Source of the DNA: Symbiodinium natans
Lineage: Eukaryota; Sar; Dinophyceae; Suessiales; Symbiodiniaceae
Assembly: GCA_905221605.1 (NCBI GenBank)
Contig: CAJNDS010001846.1
Coordinates: 548,437 to 610,436 of the forward strand
Length of the DNA stretch: 62,000 nt
Direction of reading: 5' to 3'
Shown here piece after piece: positions 8,622-23,600 of this stretch. How positions within the stretch are numbered: position 1 is the stretch's first letter; every line of letters begins with the position of its first letter. The notes under the pieces are model-generated. The model was not told the origin of the DNA and did not search any database. It worked only from the letters and a program-made list of their open reading frames with translations. Made by a program: the position numbers and the translations under genes.

Positions 8622-11600
8622 TTCACTTGCAGTCAGACACGCTGATCTCTGCGCAGTAGAGAAGCACTTACATTGATCGGAAGGCGATACCAGTAGGGGT
8701 CAGTATTTAAGGGTATTCATTCACACTGATCACACAGGCCTGGAGTCACCTCACTTAAAACATGTTTACGAGGGTCTCTGGCTGCCACTGGAAGATTCTC
8801 CTCGCACACGCACCTAGAAAAGGGGGGCATCCTTCTGAGGTTGCGTCACATCATCGGTGCAACCCTCGCAACTGCAGAGGTTCGTCAAGCGACGGCGTTC
8901 TTCGTACTAGACGCCAGCCCCTGTGACTGGCAACAAGTAGTTGTGGGACACACCCCGCAGGCAGGAGCAAAGGCCATGGTATGCCAGTGGGGTGCAAGCA
9001 AGAAGGATATGAAAGGACACCTTCCGAATGTTGGCATTCGGCAGGGGTCCCCTTATGGGCCTTTCTATGCTTTACAGCAGAACTGTATGAGTTCTCATGG
9101 CCCTCGATGAAATTCCCGTATGGACTCCCTATGACTGCCTATGGCCCTTCTTTGGCCGTCTATGTGGACGCTTATGAGCTCCGTCCCCGGAACCTGCCTT
9201 GTATCTTCTGATGTTGGCTGGACGCCCAAGCGGCTTAGAAGCTCAGAGATAAAGGACTGCTTCTCCTTGCTCTTCTGAAGCGACCGCGAAGAGAACACTC
9301 GACGGTATTCCAGCGCGCGCTCATCCGTGAAAACCTGCACGTCGTGTCCATTCTGGCTGCCTGCGAGCCCCAGAGAAGCCGGCACACTTGATGGCATGAT
9401 TTGGACTTGCAGCAAGGCTGCAGGCACAGCATGTGGACCAGCATCAGGGGCAATCCAGCAGAAGTTAACCCGCTGCACATGTTGCAGGAACACCAAGCAC
9501 TCAGCCGCAGCTTCCTTGAATGCCTGGAGGTAGGCTGTCGCGTGTTCTGTGGACACCATTGTCTTGCTAATTTCACTCAGTCTGGACGATTCTGGTGTGC
9601 GAAATGGGAGGCGGATCAAAGTCCCTTGAAAAGGCATTGAAGATGCCAAATCGCAGCCGAACATACCGTGGTATGGTTCGAACTGGTCACGGAATTTGTC
9701 CAAGACATCGATTTTCAGGAATCGCAGCTTGATGCCGGGCTTGACAGCTGATGCCCCCATGCCACGCAGATGATGGACGTGCGGGTCGAGGAACAAGACG
9801 ATGTCATCCTGACATGATCACTATGCTTCTTCCGGGGTGCCTCGTCGTAAGATTGTACACGAGGCAGTCAGTAAGGTCTCAAGTAAGGCTTATAAATGCG
9901 AAAAGGGAAAACCAATAAAAAAACACTGACAGAGGTGAAGGTCACTCAGGATGCTGGGCAAGTCCGTCATGCTGTAGACGGAGTTGAAGCCAAGACCAAA
10001 CCTACCAATCTGCGTTTTGCGGCTCTGAGACCTGCTCTTCTGCATCGAACCCAGCTGCGTGATGTTTTCAAAGTCCTCGGGAGAAAACGTTGCATTGTTA
10101 TGAGCCCACAGGCAGGGGCCCTGCCAGCGTGCCATCTCGGGTGACATCAGCGACTGACCTCCGAAGCTTCGCCAGTCCCAAACAAAGTTGACTTCAGTGG
10201 CTGTCGCATCATCGGCATTCTGCAGCAATGCCTTGAAAAGCCCGAGGTCCTGCGCTGCTGAGGCGGAGGTGTCAAGCATGTCCCGAATCAGCGAGCGCAG
10301 GCGTGAAGTCAGGGGCTCTTGCTGCCCGGCTGCCTCAAACCATTCTGGGTCCTTCTCTTCGGTTAGAGCTTCTGCTGCGACCTGTGTGCTCAGGCCCTGC
10401 ACCTGAAGTGATTGTGCGACCTCGTTAGAGATACTCTGGTGTACCCAGTCGAGGCCACTGCTGGTCACAGCTCGGCTCCTCTTCTGCTGCTCTTCTTCTG
10501 AAAGCCATCGCATGTTGTTGAAGACGCATTGCCTGGAAGGACGCAGGGTACCTTGATTGGTGGGCATGAGGATGACATCGCTGATCGTCTCACCATGACC
10601 TCGAATGCGCTCGGACAAGGCCATCGCCAACCTCACAGCCGTCTCTGTTTCGGTAGTTGCGAGCTGCCGCGTCTCCCGCTTGTCTGCCGTGTCTGCCAAG
10701 CGCTTCAGCGCACGGATCAAGTCTGCCGCCTTGAAGTTCTGCTTTATCGCACTGCAGAGCTGGGGCGCACTGCTCTGCAACTCCTTTGGCACTTGATGCA
10801 GTCCAGCAATGCCAAAGTCCTGGCTGGATGACAAATCTTCCAGCGGCACGAAGGCGCCGGCCACAAAAAGCTCCGTGATGACCGCTGTTCCATGTGCCTC
10901 CTCTTCCTCCTCTTGGTTGAGCAAGGGATACACATGGTGGTACAGGCAATTCGTGACCCAAGCAGAACCAGCATCTTCTTTCCCTTCCGGAGAGCGAGTT
11001 GACCACCAGAGTCTTATGGCGCTTAACTGGGACCATGCACAGCTGACCCTCTGGCCATTCGGCAACTGGCTTGGAATGCCGAGGAGCATGAGCAAACTGG
11101 CCTCTGCAGCGGATCTGCGCTCGCCCGACAACATGAGCTGTGCGTCCAAATTGAGCACAGGGAGAGCGGCACCACAAAGCCAGAAGTCATTCATCAGTAC
11201 CATTTCAGAGGGTCGCCAAAACTTGTGTGCGTGTCCTGTCCAAGGGACCGCATCCAACCACTCTCTCGGCGCACGGGCTGCGGGCATCCATCTGCGAACA
11301 CGAAGATTGCATTTCAAAGTCTCCACCTCCATCTCGCCCCATTCCTCAGCCTTCTCTTGCACCTCCGAAGTCTGCTCCGTCTGCTCAACAGGAGAGGTGG
11401 TGCCGGAGGATAAGAAGTCACCGATCGGAAGGATTGATGGCCACAAGAAGAAGCTTCCCCGCGCTTTCTCTTCTGCATACTTCTGCCCGACCTGCTTCGC
11501 CGCCGGCTTGGGATCTGAAGCCGGCGCTTTGGCAGCGGCTTTCTGGGCCTCACACGAGAGCAAGGAGAGGGAACGGAGGGAACGGAGTCGTATCTCCACT

Positions 11601-14600
11601 GCACTCGAGGTTCCTCACTGCACTCCACTACATCCACTGGGAGCTGAGCCTCCTCGCACTTCGGATTGACGGATACAGCCACATACTGTAAGAGGCTCTG
11701 AGCACATGCGTACACCTGCAACGATCTGCAATGGCTCGGATTGGGAGGACAAATATTTTGCAGGCAAAGCCATGTGGGAAGCCATGCAAAGCCATGCAAG
11801 ACTCAAGTAAAATGCCCTGTGGTCCTTGTCCCACTCGTCACCTTCCTGCGGAGCCTTCCCGGTCTCACCACGAGGGTCCGGTGCGCTGCCTCAGCTGTTC
11901 ACTCACAGATCTCACAGATTTTTACATGATTTTTTACACTTGGCAAAGATCGAAGTCCTACGCAATCCTACTTGCGAGCATCTGACAGGGATCTGGGTGG
12001 CAGGCTACCCTCGAAGGCATCGAGGAAAGCAAGTCTTTCGTTCAGCTCCTGCCGTGGAGACCACAACTTTCCCAATGAGCCGCGCTGAGTCAAGCCTACT
12101 CATCAAACACATTGATTGATTGATTGATTGCCTGTGGGCGCGAAAGCCCTTGCGTCTGCAAGGCAACAAAGGCTGCCCCAAACTGTACCATCAAACACAA
12201 GGAAGACTCTGTTCGCAGCCCTTGGACAATGGTACTGTAGCCCTTGTCTCCTCGAGCGAAAGTTCCTGCCGGAATCGCAGAAGGCCCCGTTGAACCAAAG
12301 GCTGAAGCACCTCTGAGATAGCACAACAAAGTGCATTTTGCAGATGCTCTTTCGGGAAAATCTGTGCCACCGAGATGCTGTTCGCACTTCGGCCGCCGGA
12401 AAAGGCCTTTGATCAACTGACTCAACTGCTGCAGCAACTTCCGGTTGCACGAAGTGTCCGAAGGGAAGCCAACACCTGCACCAAGCTCTCGGCCCCGTGT
12501 CTCCAATGTAGAGGCTTCGCAGCTCCTACATCGATTGACTGACATGCGGGTTTACGAAAATGAGGGACCCCTAAGATAGTCCCCCCAACAGTAGGATTCC
12601 CTTTTAAGAAGGACCCCCAAAGGTACCCCTAATTTCGGAAACCCCACATGGAACCTGACAGCCGTTTGGCATGTCATGATCATGGAAGGCATCCTCTTTT
12701 CTTGGATCCAGCAGCGCTGCGGGACTGCTCATCTTCCCATCCACCTTGGGGTGCAAAGAACTTCCGGCAGAACTTCCGGCAGCACCAGAATTCCTTTCAA
12801 TGCATGAGTCTGCTACATCACTGAGGTCTGGGCAGTGGAGATGAACGGCACATGCTGCAAAGCCTGGATGCTCTTCATATTCGAATTAAACACCTGGTCG
12901 ATCCCCCAACCCATCCCAACCTGAATGCACTTCTCGTGTCCGGCGAGATCCATCTCCCTCCAGCGTTGCACCTCTAGTCTAGACAGTCTCAGATTGCCGG
13001 TTGTGGAATTCGGCTGCTTCCTGCGCCCAATTGTTCCATTCGGAGCTGCTGAGCCCCGGTCCACGGCAAGCATGAGACCTTGGCGGGTGGCCACCTCGAC
13101 TTCATTCGACGCCTCGTTGCTCAGCTTTCAACATGTCGGTTCGTTCGAGGCTTCCAGTGGCTTCCCGAGGACCGGTACCCATGGAAACACGTGCTCCAGC
13201 AAGACCTTCGAAGCAGGAGAAATCCCGCCACAAGAACTGTCAGAAGTGGCACTGCCACAAAAAAACACCTCATGAGGATGCAGCACGTTTCATCCCGCAA
13301 CTTGTTTCTGCGATTTTAGAGGGCTGGTACCCCTAACTTTCGGACAGCAGCTGTGGAAGATGGCATAAGTGGTGCGTCGAGAGTTCAGCTAGGCTGGGCC
13401 TCGGCCCAGCTGAGGCGAGGCATCTGCAGCTCGCGCAGGAGCGCGGCGATGCAGTCTGACGATGGCTCCACACATCCAGCCCTCGGCCGGGAACTCACTC
13501 TGCGCGCCATTTCAAAAAGAAAAGGGCTCTTTGGTACAAAGTTGGTACAAGTTAGCAAGAGCTACCGTGATGCTCGGGCAGAGTGTTTGTGTCTTTGAAT
13601 GTCTTTGACAGTGCGACAGAGATGACTACCCTAAACCCTAAACCCTAAACCCTAAACCCTAAACCCTAAACCTCTTCGTTGCTCTTGAAGCCGAGAGTGG
13701 GGCATGGGAACTTCAGCAACCCGCAGAGCGGCCACGACTTCCACGCAGGCCTCTCAGCAAGTACATGTGCTGCTCAGCACACATCCGAGTCATGCAGCCT
13801 ACTTTTTAGGGTTTAGGGTTTAGGGTTTAGGGTTTAAGGCTTAGGGAGCCTACTCACGCCCAAAAACAAGCAACATTGCGTGAGACCCGCCTCGGGAAGG
13901 AGGGACCAGCTTGAACGCGAGGGCTGTCCGTCTTGCCCTCTGTGCTTGGTCTGGTCGAACTCAACAAGGGCAACATGCTCCTTCAATTTGGGGCAACGAA
14001 CGTTTCAAGCTTGCTACAGAGAACAGGTGGTTTATAGCGCCCCCGTCCGTTGGCGTAGCGAAAGGGCAGAACAACGGGGCAGCTCGCACAATGCCACATC
14101 TCAGCCTGGCAGATTGAAAACCCGCAGGAAAAAAAGAACCAATGCGAACTGAGAGCTAACTGAGCAAACGCTGCTACTTGCCCAAGACACCGCACAAGCG
14201 GCAGGTGTCCCGGAGGGTGCCATGACGAGCCTCCATCCCTCGGTTCCCTTCGCCTTTGCTCCTGCGGTTGCCTTCGTGGAATTTGCTTATGTGCTGAGTC
14301 CCGATGGCGTGAGTCTGCTTCAAACACACCGAATGAGCCGCTGACGCCAATTGCAGCTGCGTCAATGGTCTCCACACGCCCTTTCACGCAGTCCTTGCAC
14401 AAGAGTGCGGAGGCGTCACATGTAATCAGCCGCACAGGTACACCAGAGCTCCCAGCGCAACTGTCGAAGCTGGCCCGCACAAGCCACGCGGCCAGAGCTG
14501 CATGCTCTTCTTTCGAGATGTCAGAGCGAAACCTTCTATTCTAGTGCTCAGAACGCGCAGGAGAGACTGGTGACAGAAGGCGTAACATGGTGAAATGCAG

Positions 14601-17600
14601 GGTGAAAATGCAATCTTGGACAAGGGGCAACTTGCGCAGCTCCAGGACCGCAGCAAGAGAGGACTCCTCACACAAACTCACAACTGCATGTCAATGTGGC
14701 TTTGACATGGCGGTTGCCAGCAGAATCTCCTGTCTGTAACTCGAGATAACTGAACCCATGCACCCCTTGGAGTTATCGTTGTAGCCGACAATAATACCAC
14801 ACTTCATAATACGTTGTCAAACAGCGGGGCAGTGCCTGCGTGTGCTTGTCGCTCGCCAATGAGCGCAATCGGGCGTGGGCTGCCTCTGAAAAGAGGATCG
14901 GAAGACCGGACGATGGACCCCCTGAGATCCCCTGAGGCTTGGGATGGCCATATGGGCCCCCAGAGGTCCCCATAGCTCCCCCCGAAGTGCCTTCATCAAT
15001 CCGTCGGCGGTCGCGGGATGAACGAAGCCGGTCAGCTGACGTTCTCGATTTCCCATCAGCCACTTCGGCAGCCAAACCTCACCATGCTTCGGAATCTGGA
15101 ACAGACGTGAAGTTGTGAAGAATGCACAGGGTCCTATTTCTGAAGGCATCATGCCTGACAATAAGGGCATTGCCGGCACGCAGCCCAACCGCTTCTCAAG
15201 CAGCTCGACCTTCAGTTCAAAGCGCACGGCGGGGCAGTTTGCTCGGCATGTCTCAGTGTAACAGCTGCCAAGACCAGGACCAAGGGCTTTCCATGCTCCC
15301 CACTCAAGATCCCATTGGTTGCACTGTTCGGCCTTCACCATTTAGAACTTACAATCCAACACATCCTCTGTCATCCTCTACGACTCTCACATCCAGCACA
15401 TCAAGGCGCATGGTTGGAAACCATCCCTGCTAAAAGCTGGGGCCGTGCTGCGCGTGTGCCCCCTGACATGTTCTGACCTGTCTCTGTGCGGGGAGACATG
15501 CCTCCCAGCGTCCGGCAAGTCCTGTTCGTCCAACGTGGCGCTGAAGAGCACGCTGTCAGGCACGAGCCTTGACAGGTTCGATTCAACTTGCTGTCAACAC
15601 ACTCCTCGGCGCGCCTGTTATTTCTACGCCCCTGCGAACTCTTTAAGTCTATGTTGATGATGTGTTTTTTTTGAGATCGTCGACATGCGTCCTTGCGATT
15701 ATCGGAATGGAGTTTTCTATGGGGCAACCAGGAGCCCACGAGGTGTCGCAAGCTTACGCACGTTCGGCCGCGGCCACAACTGCCTCGAAGTGCACGTCCG
15801 CAAGAGTCTTGAAGGTCTGTTGCTTTTTGCTTTAGTTGGGCCGACGTAGATTTTCAGCTCCATAGGAATGCTGCATTAGCTGCACAGTCTTGGAGCACGC
15901 AAGCCACGTCTGCAGGCGCTAGTGCTGACCAGTCAATGGGCCTGTGCAGTCGGATCTGGTACTGCTTTTCGTCGGAGGTCGAGCCCTGCCACAGGAGATC
16001 CCTAACAGCCCGACCACTGCTGAATGCATAAGAACACCGCAAGAACGAGCACCTCGCTGCCTTGCTCAGTCCTTAGATTATGGCTTCACATTGGCTCGCA
16101 TTGGCTTACTATTACTATCAAAGATGTCTCTTGTGATGCTGCCGTTGCCGTTGTCACGACCAAGGCGCTGAACTGGTCGCAAGCTGGGCACGAGTGGCCA
16201 GTGCAGCATGTTCCGGGCTGGAACCTGAGTGACTTGAAGCAGTTATAGCTGCATGTGGCGCTTGCTCCACATGTTCTCCTGGCTCAGTTCTAAGCACTCA
16301 TTCGATTCAGCCAGCGCCACCTTGTCATGCAAGACACAAAACTGCACTTCCGACGTCCACGTTTCCACCCGCATTGTGTTCTCCCATGGTGCAGAATTGT
16401 CACAGTGCTGCCGAGCATCAGTGCGCACAGCCAGGTCTCCACCCAGCCTGCACCAATTCTCTATACTCCCCCTAGAACCTTAATAAACATACTATGTTTA
16501 ATACCATCCTCTTGGGTTTAATATGAACAAAAATGACACATAATTCCCAAGAAGGATATAGCTGTGAGCAGGAAACGGATTGACATGGCTTCCCTATCTC
16601 TGCACCGCCGCACTCTCACTGCGTGGAGTATGCATGCCTTGCTGAGTGGCGAAACATGCTGTGACATATCGATGCTAGCCAGCACCTTCCCATTCAGAGA
16701 GGGACACTTCCGGAGACTTCACGTTCCAGCCCTTCGGCAGCAACTCCTCAGCAAATCCATTTGGGGCGCAGCTTTAAGGCAATTCTCACGTCAGTGAACA
16801 GCCTGTAGAGCAGCCATGAGTGGCTCAACCGTCATCCTCTTGAGCCTGGAGGCAACAGTCAAGATTGTCAAAAAAAAACACCGTTTAACACATGTCACCA
16901 TCCTCGCAAAGATGAACACCCTGTTCTGGGGCTTCCGCTGGAAGCTGGGGGTCGGAGTGCCTAGAACTCCCAAGGTTCACTCTGACCAGCCAAGACTTCC
17001 ACAAATCCGACGTGCCTGAGGGTTTTTGCTCTTGCTGAACGTCGCCAGAAGCTAAACGTCGCAGGTGCTGCCACACCTACAAATCACCATGGGTCATTGA
17101 GAAACTTGTGTGTTCTGTCCCTCAGTTACACTGCGAACCGAGGTCTGTGGAACAAACTGCCTAATTCCCATTGTTAAACTTCCGAAGCTCTTGTTCAGGA
17201 CCGATTTGGTGAACATCTTCCAGGTTCATTCTATCCCAAGGACCTTTACACCGTACGCTTCTCTTCGTGAGAGCCTTGCTTGCTGCATTGCCGAGAAAGC
17301 ATGTGGGCTTCATGTTGGCATCCGTGGCATCCATCTCATGAATCGCAGCTAAACCTTCCATGCTTCGCCGAACCGTTGAAGTGGATTTTGAAAGTGGAAG
17401 TAAAGAAAACACACAGTCGTTTTCTCAAAGACGTCTCGTCGAGATGGCGATAAAACTCCAGACCAGGAGTCTCAACATTCCATAATCCCAGAAGTGGAAA
17501 TCTGCCATACATCATGCCCCTTTCAAGATGTCCCAGACTGTGTTGAAGATGTTCAACCTGCTTGTGTGTTTCAGAAGGATGCGATTTTGCAACTATTGGA

Positions 17601-20600
17601 AACCTATCACTTGTCCATACTTTGCGCATTCGCAAGCCGTCTTTCTCAGCCACTGTGAAAGAGCAGACACTTTTGGAAGCCCCTACAGAAAACCTTCGGA
17701 AGCCCCTACAGCCCGACACAGCTATGTCACATGGAGAGCAAAAGCAAAGGCGCAGCAAAGGTAAACAGCCGCTTTGAGGCGAATCACTCCATGGCTAAGC
17801 CAGTGGCCCAAGGCCGGAGAGCTCGGACTTTCCTTGAAAGCAGCCGGCGCGGTGCCTTGAGATTCTTGCACATGTGAGGAGCTTAATTTGAGGCCAATCA
17901 GCGAAGATGGCTCTCCGCCCTCTTTTGTTTCGAGAACTTTGTCTGACTCATTCGCCTGTGGAAGCAGCTGGTACTCTTCATCGTCCTGATCAGCGCGAGT
18001 CGGGGAAGTTGCTTCCATTCGCATCCTCAAGCGTCCTCGGGTACGAAGATCCCGGTGCTTTTCTTCGCAGTGAAGGCCACCGTCCCGGCTGCTGAATCCT
18101 GTGATCATTGAGCTGCTGGAGCTGCGTTGCTTGTGCCATTTTGCACAATTGTGCGGCGCACAGTTGTGCCGGAAGTATAAAAAGCAATGGTGGAGCCATC
18201 CCCAGCCTCTAAGATCAGCAATGGGACTCCCTCCAGGTCCGAAAACTCCCCGTCCGCCATGGCATAGTCCAACAATGCCACGGCCTTCGTGTGACGAAGA
18301 ACGTCTACAAAAAAAGGTCTCTCCGAAGTCTGTCCCGGTGGATTCGATGCTAGCTATGGGCTCAGTACCATGCATGTGCTATCATGGGGCCCACACTGTC
18401 TACACTCTGCACAATGCATCTGAGAGCCTCTTCTGTAGTCAAGGACGCGATGGACACCTCCGTTTGCTTCTCAGAACTGGGATCCTGAGTTTGGCAGACT
18501 CGAATCCGAGCCTCTGAAAACACAGCCGTTGCACTGTCAGGTTCTGCCACGGCCCGGGCATACCTCGCGTCCTCCGAAACCACGAAGCCTCGGGTGATTC
18601 GAGTGTTCAGGACATTTCAGAATTGACGGAGCTGAGCTTCGTGTCCAATCCGGCCACTCACCCCCTGGCCCCTGGCTTGGCCCCTGGGCCCCTGGGCCCC
18701 TGGCTTGGCTTGCTTGCAGCAACTGCTCGGAGGAACTGGCGCAGCCACGCTGGAGTCAACCTCCATACTCGACTCTCGCAGAGTGCAAGTGAAGTCTGAA
18801 GTTAGGGCAGGACACCATTGCAAGGTCTGTCTGACTCAGGGCTCTACACGCGTGGCTGTGCTGGATGCAGCACTTGCTCAAAGGACTCAAGCACACGGAG
18901 CGGGATCTTGACCACGTGAACACCGAAACGCGCAAGGCCTTGGGAACGTCAAGACCATGAAGCACACAATCACACATTGACATTTGCAGAGAATTGCGCA
19001 GAGCATTGCCCGCAGCATTGCAAAGCATCGCTCGGGGCTGCGCATTGGCACACTGCCGTCAGAAGCGCAGGGCCCTGGTCCGCCGGACCCCCGCTCAGCT
19101 TTGCCTATACCAAAGGTGCAGCGTGCAATGCTGCGCAAAGCTGCGCATGCAACATCTATCAACATGTCGCAACTCATGGAACTGCCTTGTGAGGCCCTAC
19201 GCCTTACGCGTCACAAAATCTGACTAAGGAGATGCCCGGCTAGTGATAGCCGTCCCCAGCTTACAAAAACGTGTGGCATGATCTTCGCACATGACGTTCC
19301 AGGACCAGTCACATTTGGCCTTGCACTTTGATTCTGGTTCTCGCAACTGTGCCAGTGGCCATGGTGTTCCCTTCTCCATTCTTGCCTTCTTGTCGGGTGC
19401 CTTGCCTTCAACTCAAGCTTCTTCTCTGCTGCTAGGCACTGGTTTAGCCTTACACTAAAGGCCGCACTCCTGCCAGCTTGCATCCTGCATGAGGAAAATT
19501 ATGGTTGCAAGACTTGCATCAGTTACCCGGCACAAACTTCCGGGGCAACTTCACCCTGCTTTGGAAACATCAACTGTGTTTTTAGTGGTCCCTATTCCCT
19601 AAACCCTAAACCCTAAACCCTACAAGCTCGGCAGAGCGGCCTCGCGCGGTGAGCAGAAGACCGCCTCGCTGAAGGGGACGCAGGTTCTCCACTCCAATCC
19701 CTCGGAAGGTGCCTCCAGTGACAATAGTGGGCTTCGGAGTCAAAAGCATACACATACAGACATTTGGGTTTAGGGTTAGGGTTTAGGGTCTGGCATACAG
19801 ACATACCTATGGCGAGAGAGAGAGAGAGATTGGGTCTGTTTGGACACGTGGATTTTCATGGTTGGATGGCACGACCTTTAGCATACACCCCGCACCCCCC
19901 CCCACCCCACCCGCCACCCCACCCCCGCCCACCTCTCCGAACTCGGTTCTCCACCGCAAAAACAGGGGGTGAGGGGGTGGAGGGGAGGGTTCCGATTATC
20001 AACCACATGTAAATCTGAAGCGTGCACATATGCATGTATGTGTGTATGTATATATATATATATATAATCCATATATATATGTATATATATATGTATATAT
20101 GTATATATGTATATATGTATATATGTATATATGTATATGAACGATATATGGATAGATAGACTTAGATAGATCCCGGCTCCAGTATGCCACTTCGATCTGG
20201 CCATGTTGGGGCAAGTCGGGCTGAGGATGGCGCCACCGTCGGGAAGAACGACTCCGAGCGCCGGATGAGCAGCTTGTAGAAGGACTGTGCCTGAGCGCAG
20301 TGGCTGCCATTGGCACATGGCAACCTTCAGAGTGATATAAGGGGCCTTAATCATTCGAATAGGGCTTTGGGGATTCTTATAGTATAGCTATAAAGGCACC
20401 ATAAGGGAATACTATTAGTAATTACGGAGCTTGAGATGTCTTAACATGGTGTTCGAGCACCCGGCGACTCGATCTGCAACGGTGCTTTCGGCAGCCTCCT
20501 GCTTGCCTCCGGATCGGGTGCAAGGAGGGCATTGAAACAGCTGCAACAAAGTGAGTGCGCAGTGGGATTTCTGCAGGGGCAGCAAAACATGACCAAACAT

Positions 20601-23600
20601 GACACAGCGACTCACCATACCGCGAACGGAATGAACGAAAGCAACGAACAATCCTGGATGTCATGACACATGAAGGCATTTAACCGGCGCACCATCTCCA
20701 GCACGAGCAGTTGGATGCAAGATCGGGAAGACGCTGAAGAAATCCTGCGAGGTGATGTGCGTGACCAATAACACAATAGCTCACGGAAGAAGAAGCAAGG
20801 TGCTTCCTGTGCAGAGGCCCTTGTCGCGAGGTTTAGTACGCAGCGAGCAATGCACCTGCATCATCCACATCTTGCTGTCGTAAGTTTGTGGTGTCGGTGG
20901 TCTGAGCTGAACACTCCGGAATACGAACGTCGAGCAGACGAACCTGAAATCAATTGCTCCAAGCTGTCGCTCATGCCTGTGTGACAGGAAATCTTCATGC
21001 CAGATCGGGACAGCTGCGTTCTTGGTGATAAGTTCCCTCTCGCCAACTCGATCATCCATGAGAACGTTTCGACGATCTTGCGTGGTGTTCAAAGGCCTGA
21101 AGCACAGCGTAACAAGAGCGGCATCGCCATGCATTCTGACCTGGATGCTGCACCTGTCACACTCATGACTCATGAAACATACTGCTACTGTATGATGCTG
21201 TGGTTGCGGCGCATGAACGTGAGCAGCGAGTCGAAGCGAGATCGCACTCTTTGGAAGCGGCAGGAAGCAGAACAGTCGGCCCTGACATCTGGGCCGCTCT
21301 GATAGACAACACGACACGAATCTGACTTGATTCCCGAGAGGCCGTACAGTAATCAACTCTATTGATGTCAAAAGGTGCAAGACGGGCTGGCCTCCTCCTT
21401 TGACAGCTGCACTCGGCTGGCCGCCTGATCATCTCGCCTTTGAGGAAGCTCCTTGCAAAGTTGCCAGCCGAACGGATGCCCCGGCCAGTGCTCGCAGACA
21501 CTTCTGCTGAGGGTCAAGCGACCAAAGGCAGAGCGATGCACACCTGTTCGGTGACACCACAATCTGCCCCACCAATGAGCCTGGCATGTCACTCTTTACA
21601 AGAGCCCGCATGCCAGAGTTGAGTTGGCCAGAGTCTGCCACTCACAGCTGCTACAAGTAAGACCACACCATGCCTGTAGTGGTGACTGCGGTGTCCCGGA
21701 GAGCTGGCGTCCGTTGCATCAACTGTGATGTCGGCTACAACCTCCGTTGCTTGGCATACAGGCTCGCAGGCGCCGCGCTGTCGCAAGTCTAGGGCCCCGT
21801 CACAATCAGAGCCGATGGCAGAAATGCGCTTGGCAGCTGTGCCGGATGGCGCTGCCACGTCATCTGCAGTCGCCTCCGACTCCTCAGCCACGCCAGGCAT
21901 TGCTGGGGGCAGTGCCATCTTCACCTGGCAAGCTGAGCTTCATGCACCGAACAGCACCCGTCACTCCAAGTAAGTGGCAAGGCGCAGGACAATCCCGCAC
22001 AGTGACATACAGCCACTTGGAGCAGAAGAGGCAGAGGTGCCTCGCAAATCGTTGTCATCGAGACATCCTCCCCACCGTTCTCGTGGATTTCCGACAGCCG
22101 GATCCTGCGGGGGCTGTGCTGCAGGATGCTGCAGGACTAACGGGACGGCCAACTGCTTAGTGATGAGTAAGTGCAAGACGCAGTCCTGGCAACATTCTGC
22201 AGAAAGAGTAGCCATTGGAAGGCTTCTGCTCGGAACTGAGAAGTGAGCCTCTCCCGCCGGCAACAGCCCAAGCCCCAGATCCGAAATGGTGAAGGCTTCA
22301 GCAGCTAAGCTGGCCACTCAGCGGCAAGGGCCTTGTCCATCTGGATGTTGCTCACCTGAAAAAAAAGGCTCAGAGGAGGTGTGGATGTGACTACAACCCC
22401 CCTCTGACAGGGGAAAGTGTTCCAACCATATTGAAGCTTCATGAATCTGGGCAGCTGTTTTCCTCGATGTGTCTCAGACACTTTCACGACGACACATTGC
22501 AAGCCTCAAGATGTGTTAGCTGAGGCGTTTGCCTCGCTTGCCTTTGCCACCTCCGCAGTTCTGAAAGGCACCCGCATCAACCTCAAGCAGCTGAAACATG
22601 CTCAAACGGCGGATGGTGGTTCAGAGTGGCTCAGGGTGGTTCAGGGTGGTTCAGAGTTGTTCATGGGAAGCAGTGGGAAGCGACATGGAATGCAGCCGAC
22701 GCGTAGATGTTTCTGTCCTCGATGTAGGCACCACGGCAACTCCATCCGAGATTCGCTCAGGCCTCCCTGGACCACAAACCTCGCTTCCCCTGCTGCGTGG
22801 CAAAAGGTGATGGGCCCCAGCTCAAATTAGCATCTGAGCATGGAGTGCGTGGCAGTGTAATGGCAAGGATGCCATGGTAGAGAGTCGTCGGAAGAACCCG
22901 CGCGCGCGGATAGTACAGGCACTCGCATGCAAAGAGGAGTCTTCAGTTCGAGTTTTATCGCAACAGCAGCCAGGCTTGGGATGGCAGCACAGAGCATCCG
23001 GTGTTCGAGAAACTTCGAACGAAGCATGTCGTAGTTGAATGATGTAGGGACACTACGCGGAGGGGCGCTTTTGAAACTTGGAGTACCCTGAGGCCCGGAG
23101 GCATGTTGCCCAGCGTCCAGGAACGGGGCGGGCCTGAGACGGTGCCTTCGATTCGTCGAAGACCGTGAAAGGAGTGTGCAGAGCTGCGCGGTCCATGGAT
23201 GGTTCAAGCTCGTCATCTGTAACTGCGCGACATGTCGACGTAGATGAGCACATGCCAACAACAAGTTCGTTGACCAGGGAGGGTCGCGTGGAAACGAGAT
23301 TCGGCTGACCACTCAGACTCCGTCGGATGCTAGCTAAGTCAGCCAAGTGCACACACGAGTTCACACACAATGTCCCAATGACATCTACGAGTCCCTGGCG
23401 TACCCGGAAATGGCCGAGAGCAGGCCAGGTCACACCCCAGGAGCTGATGGTATGGCAGGAACCTGCCGGCATGCTGGTGCCATCTGGTGCCAACACAGGC
23501 TCGACTGCAAGCAGAAAGAAAGCACAAGAAAGCTTGCTGCCGAGCGGCTGATCACGGAATTTTTCCAAGACCTGGGGTAGCAAATGTGCAGGCCACGCGA

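Noticed and set aside
10809-11669. Plus-strand frame of 286 residues
   Set aside because: Antisense shadow of the sacsin module 2/3 exon, whose motifs (QNADDA, GRFGLGFN nearby) are unambiguous.
19878-20354. Minus-strand frames rich in Ile/Tyr/His (up to 158 residues)
   Set aside because: Generated by the (TA)n and GTATATAT repeats.
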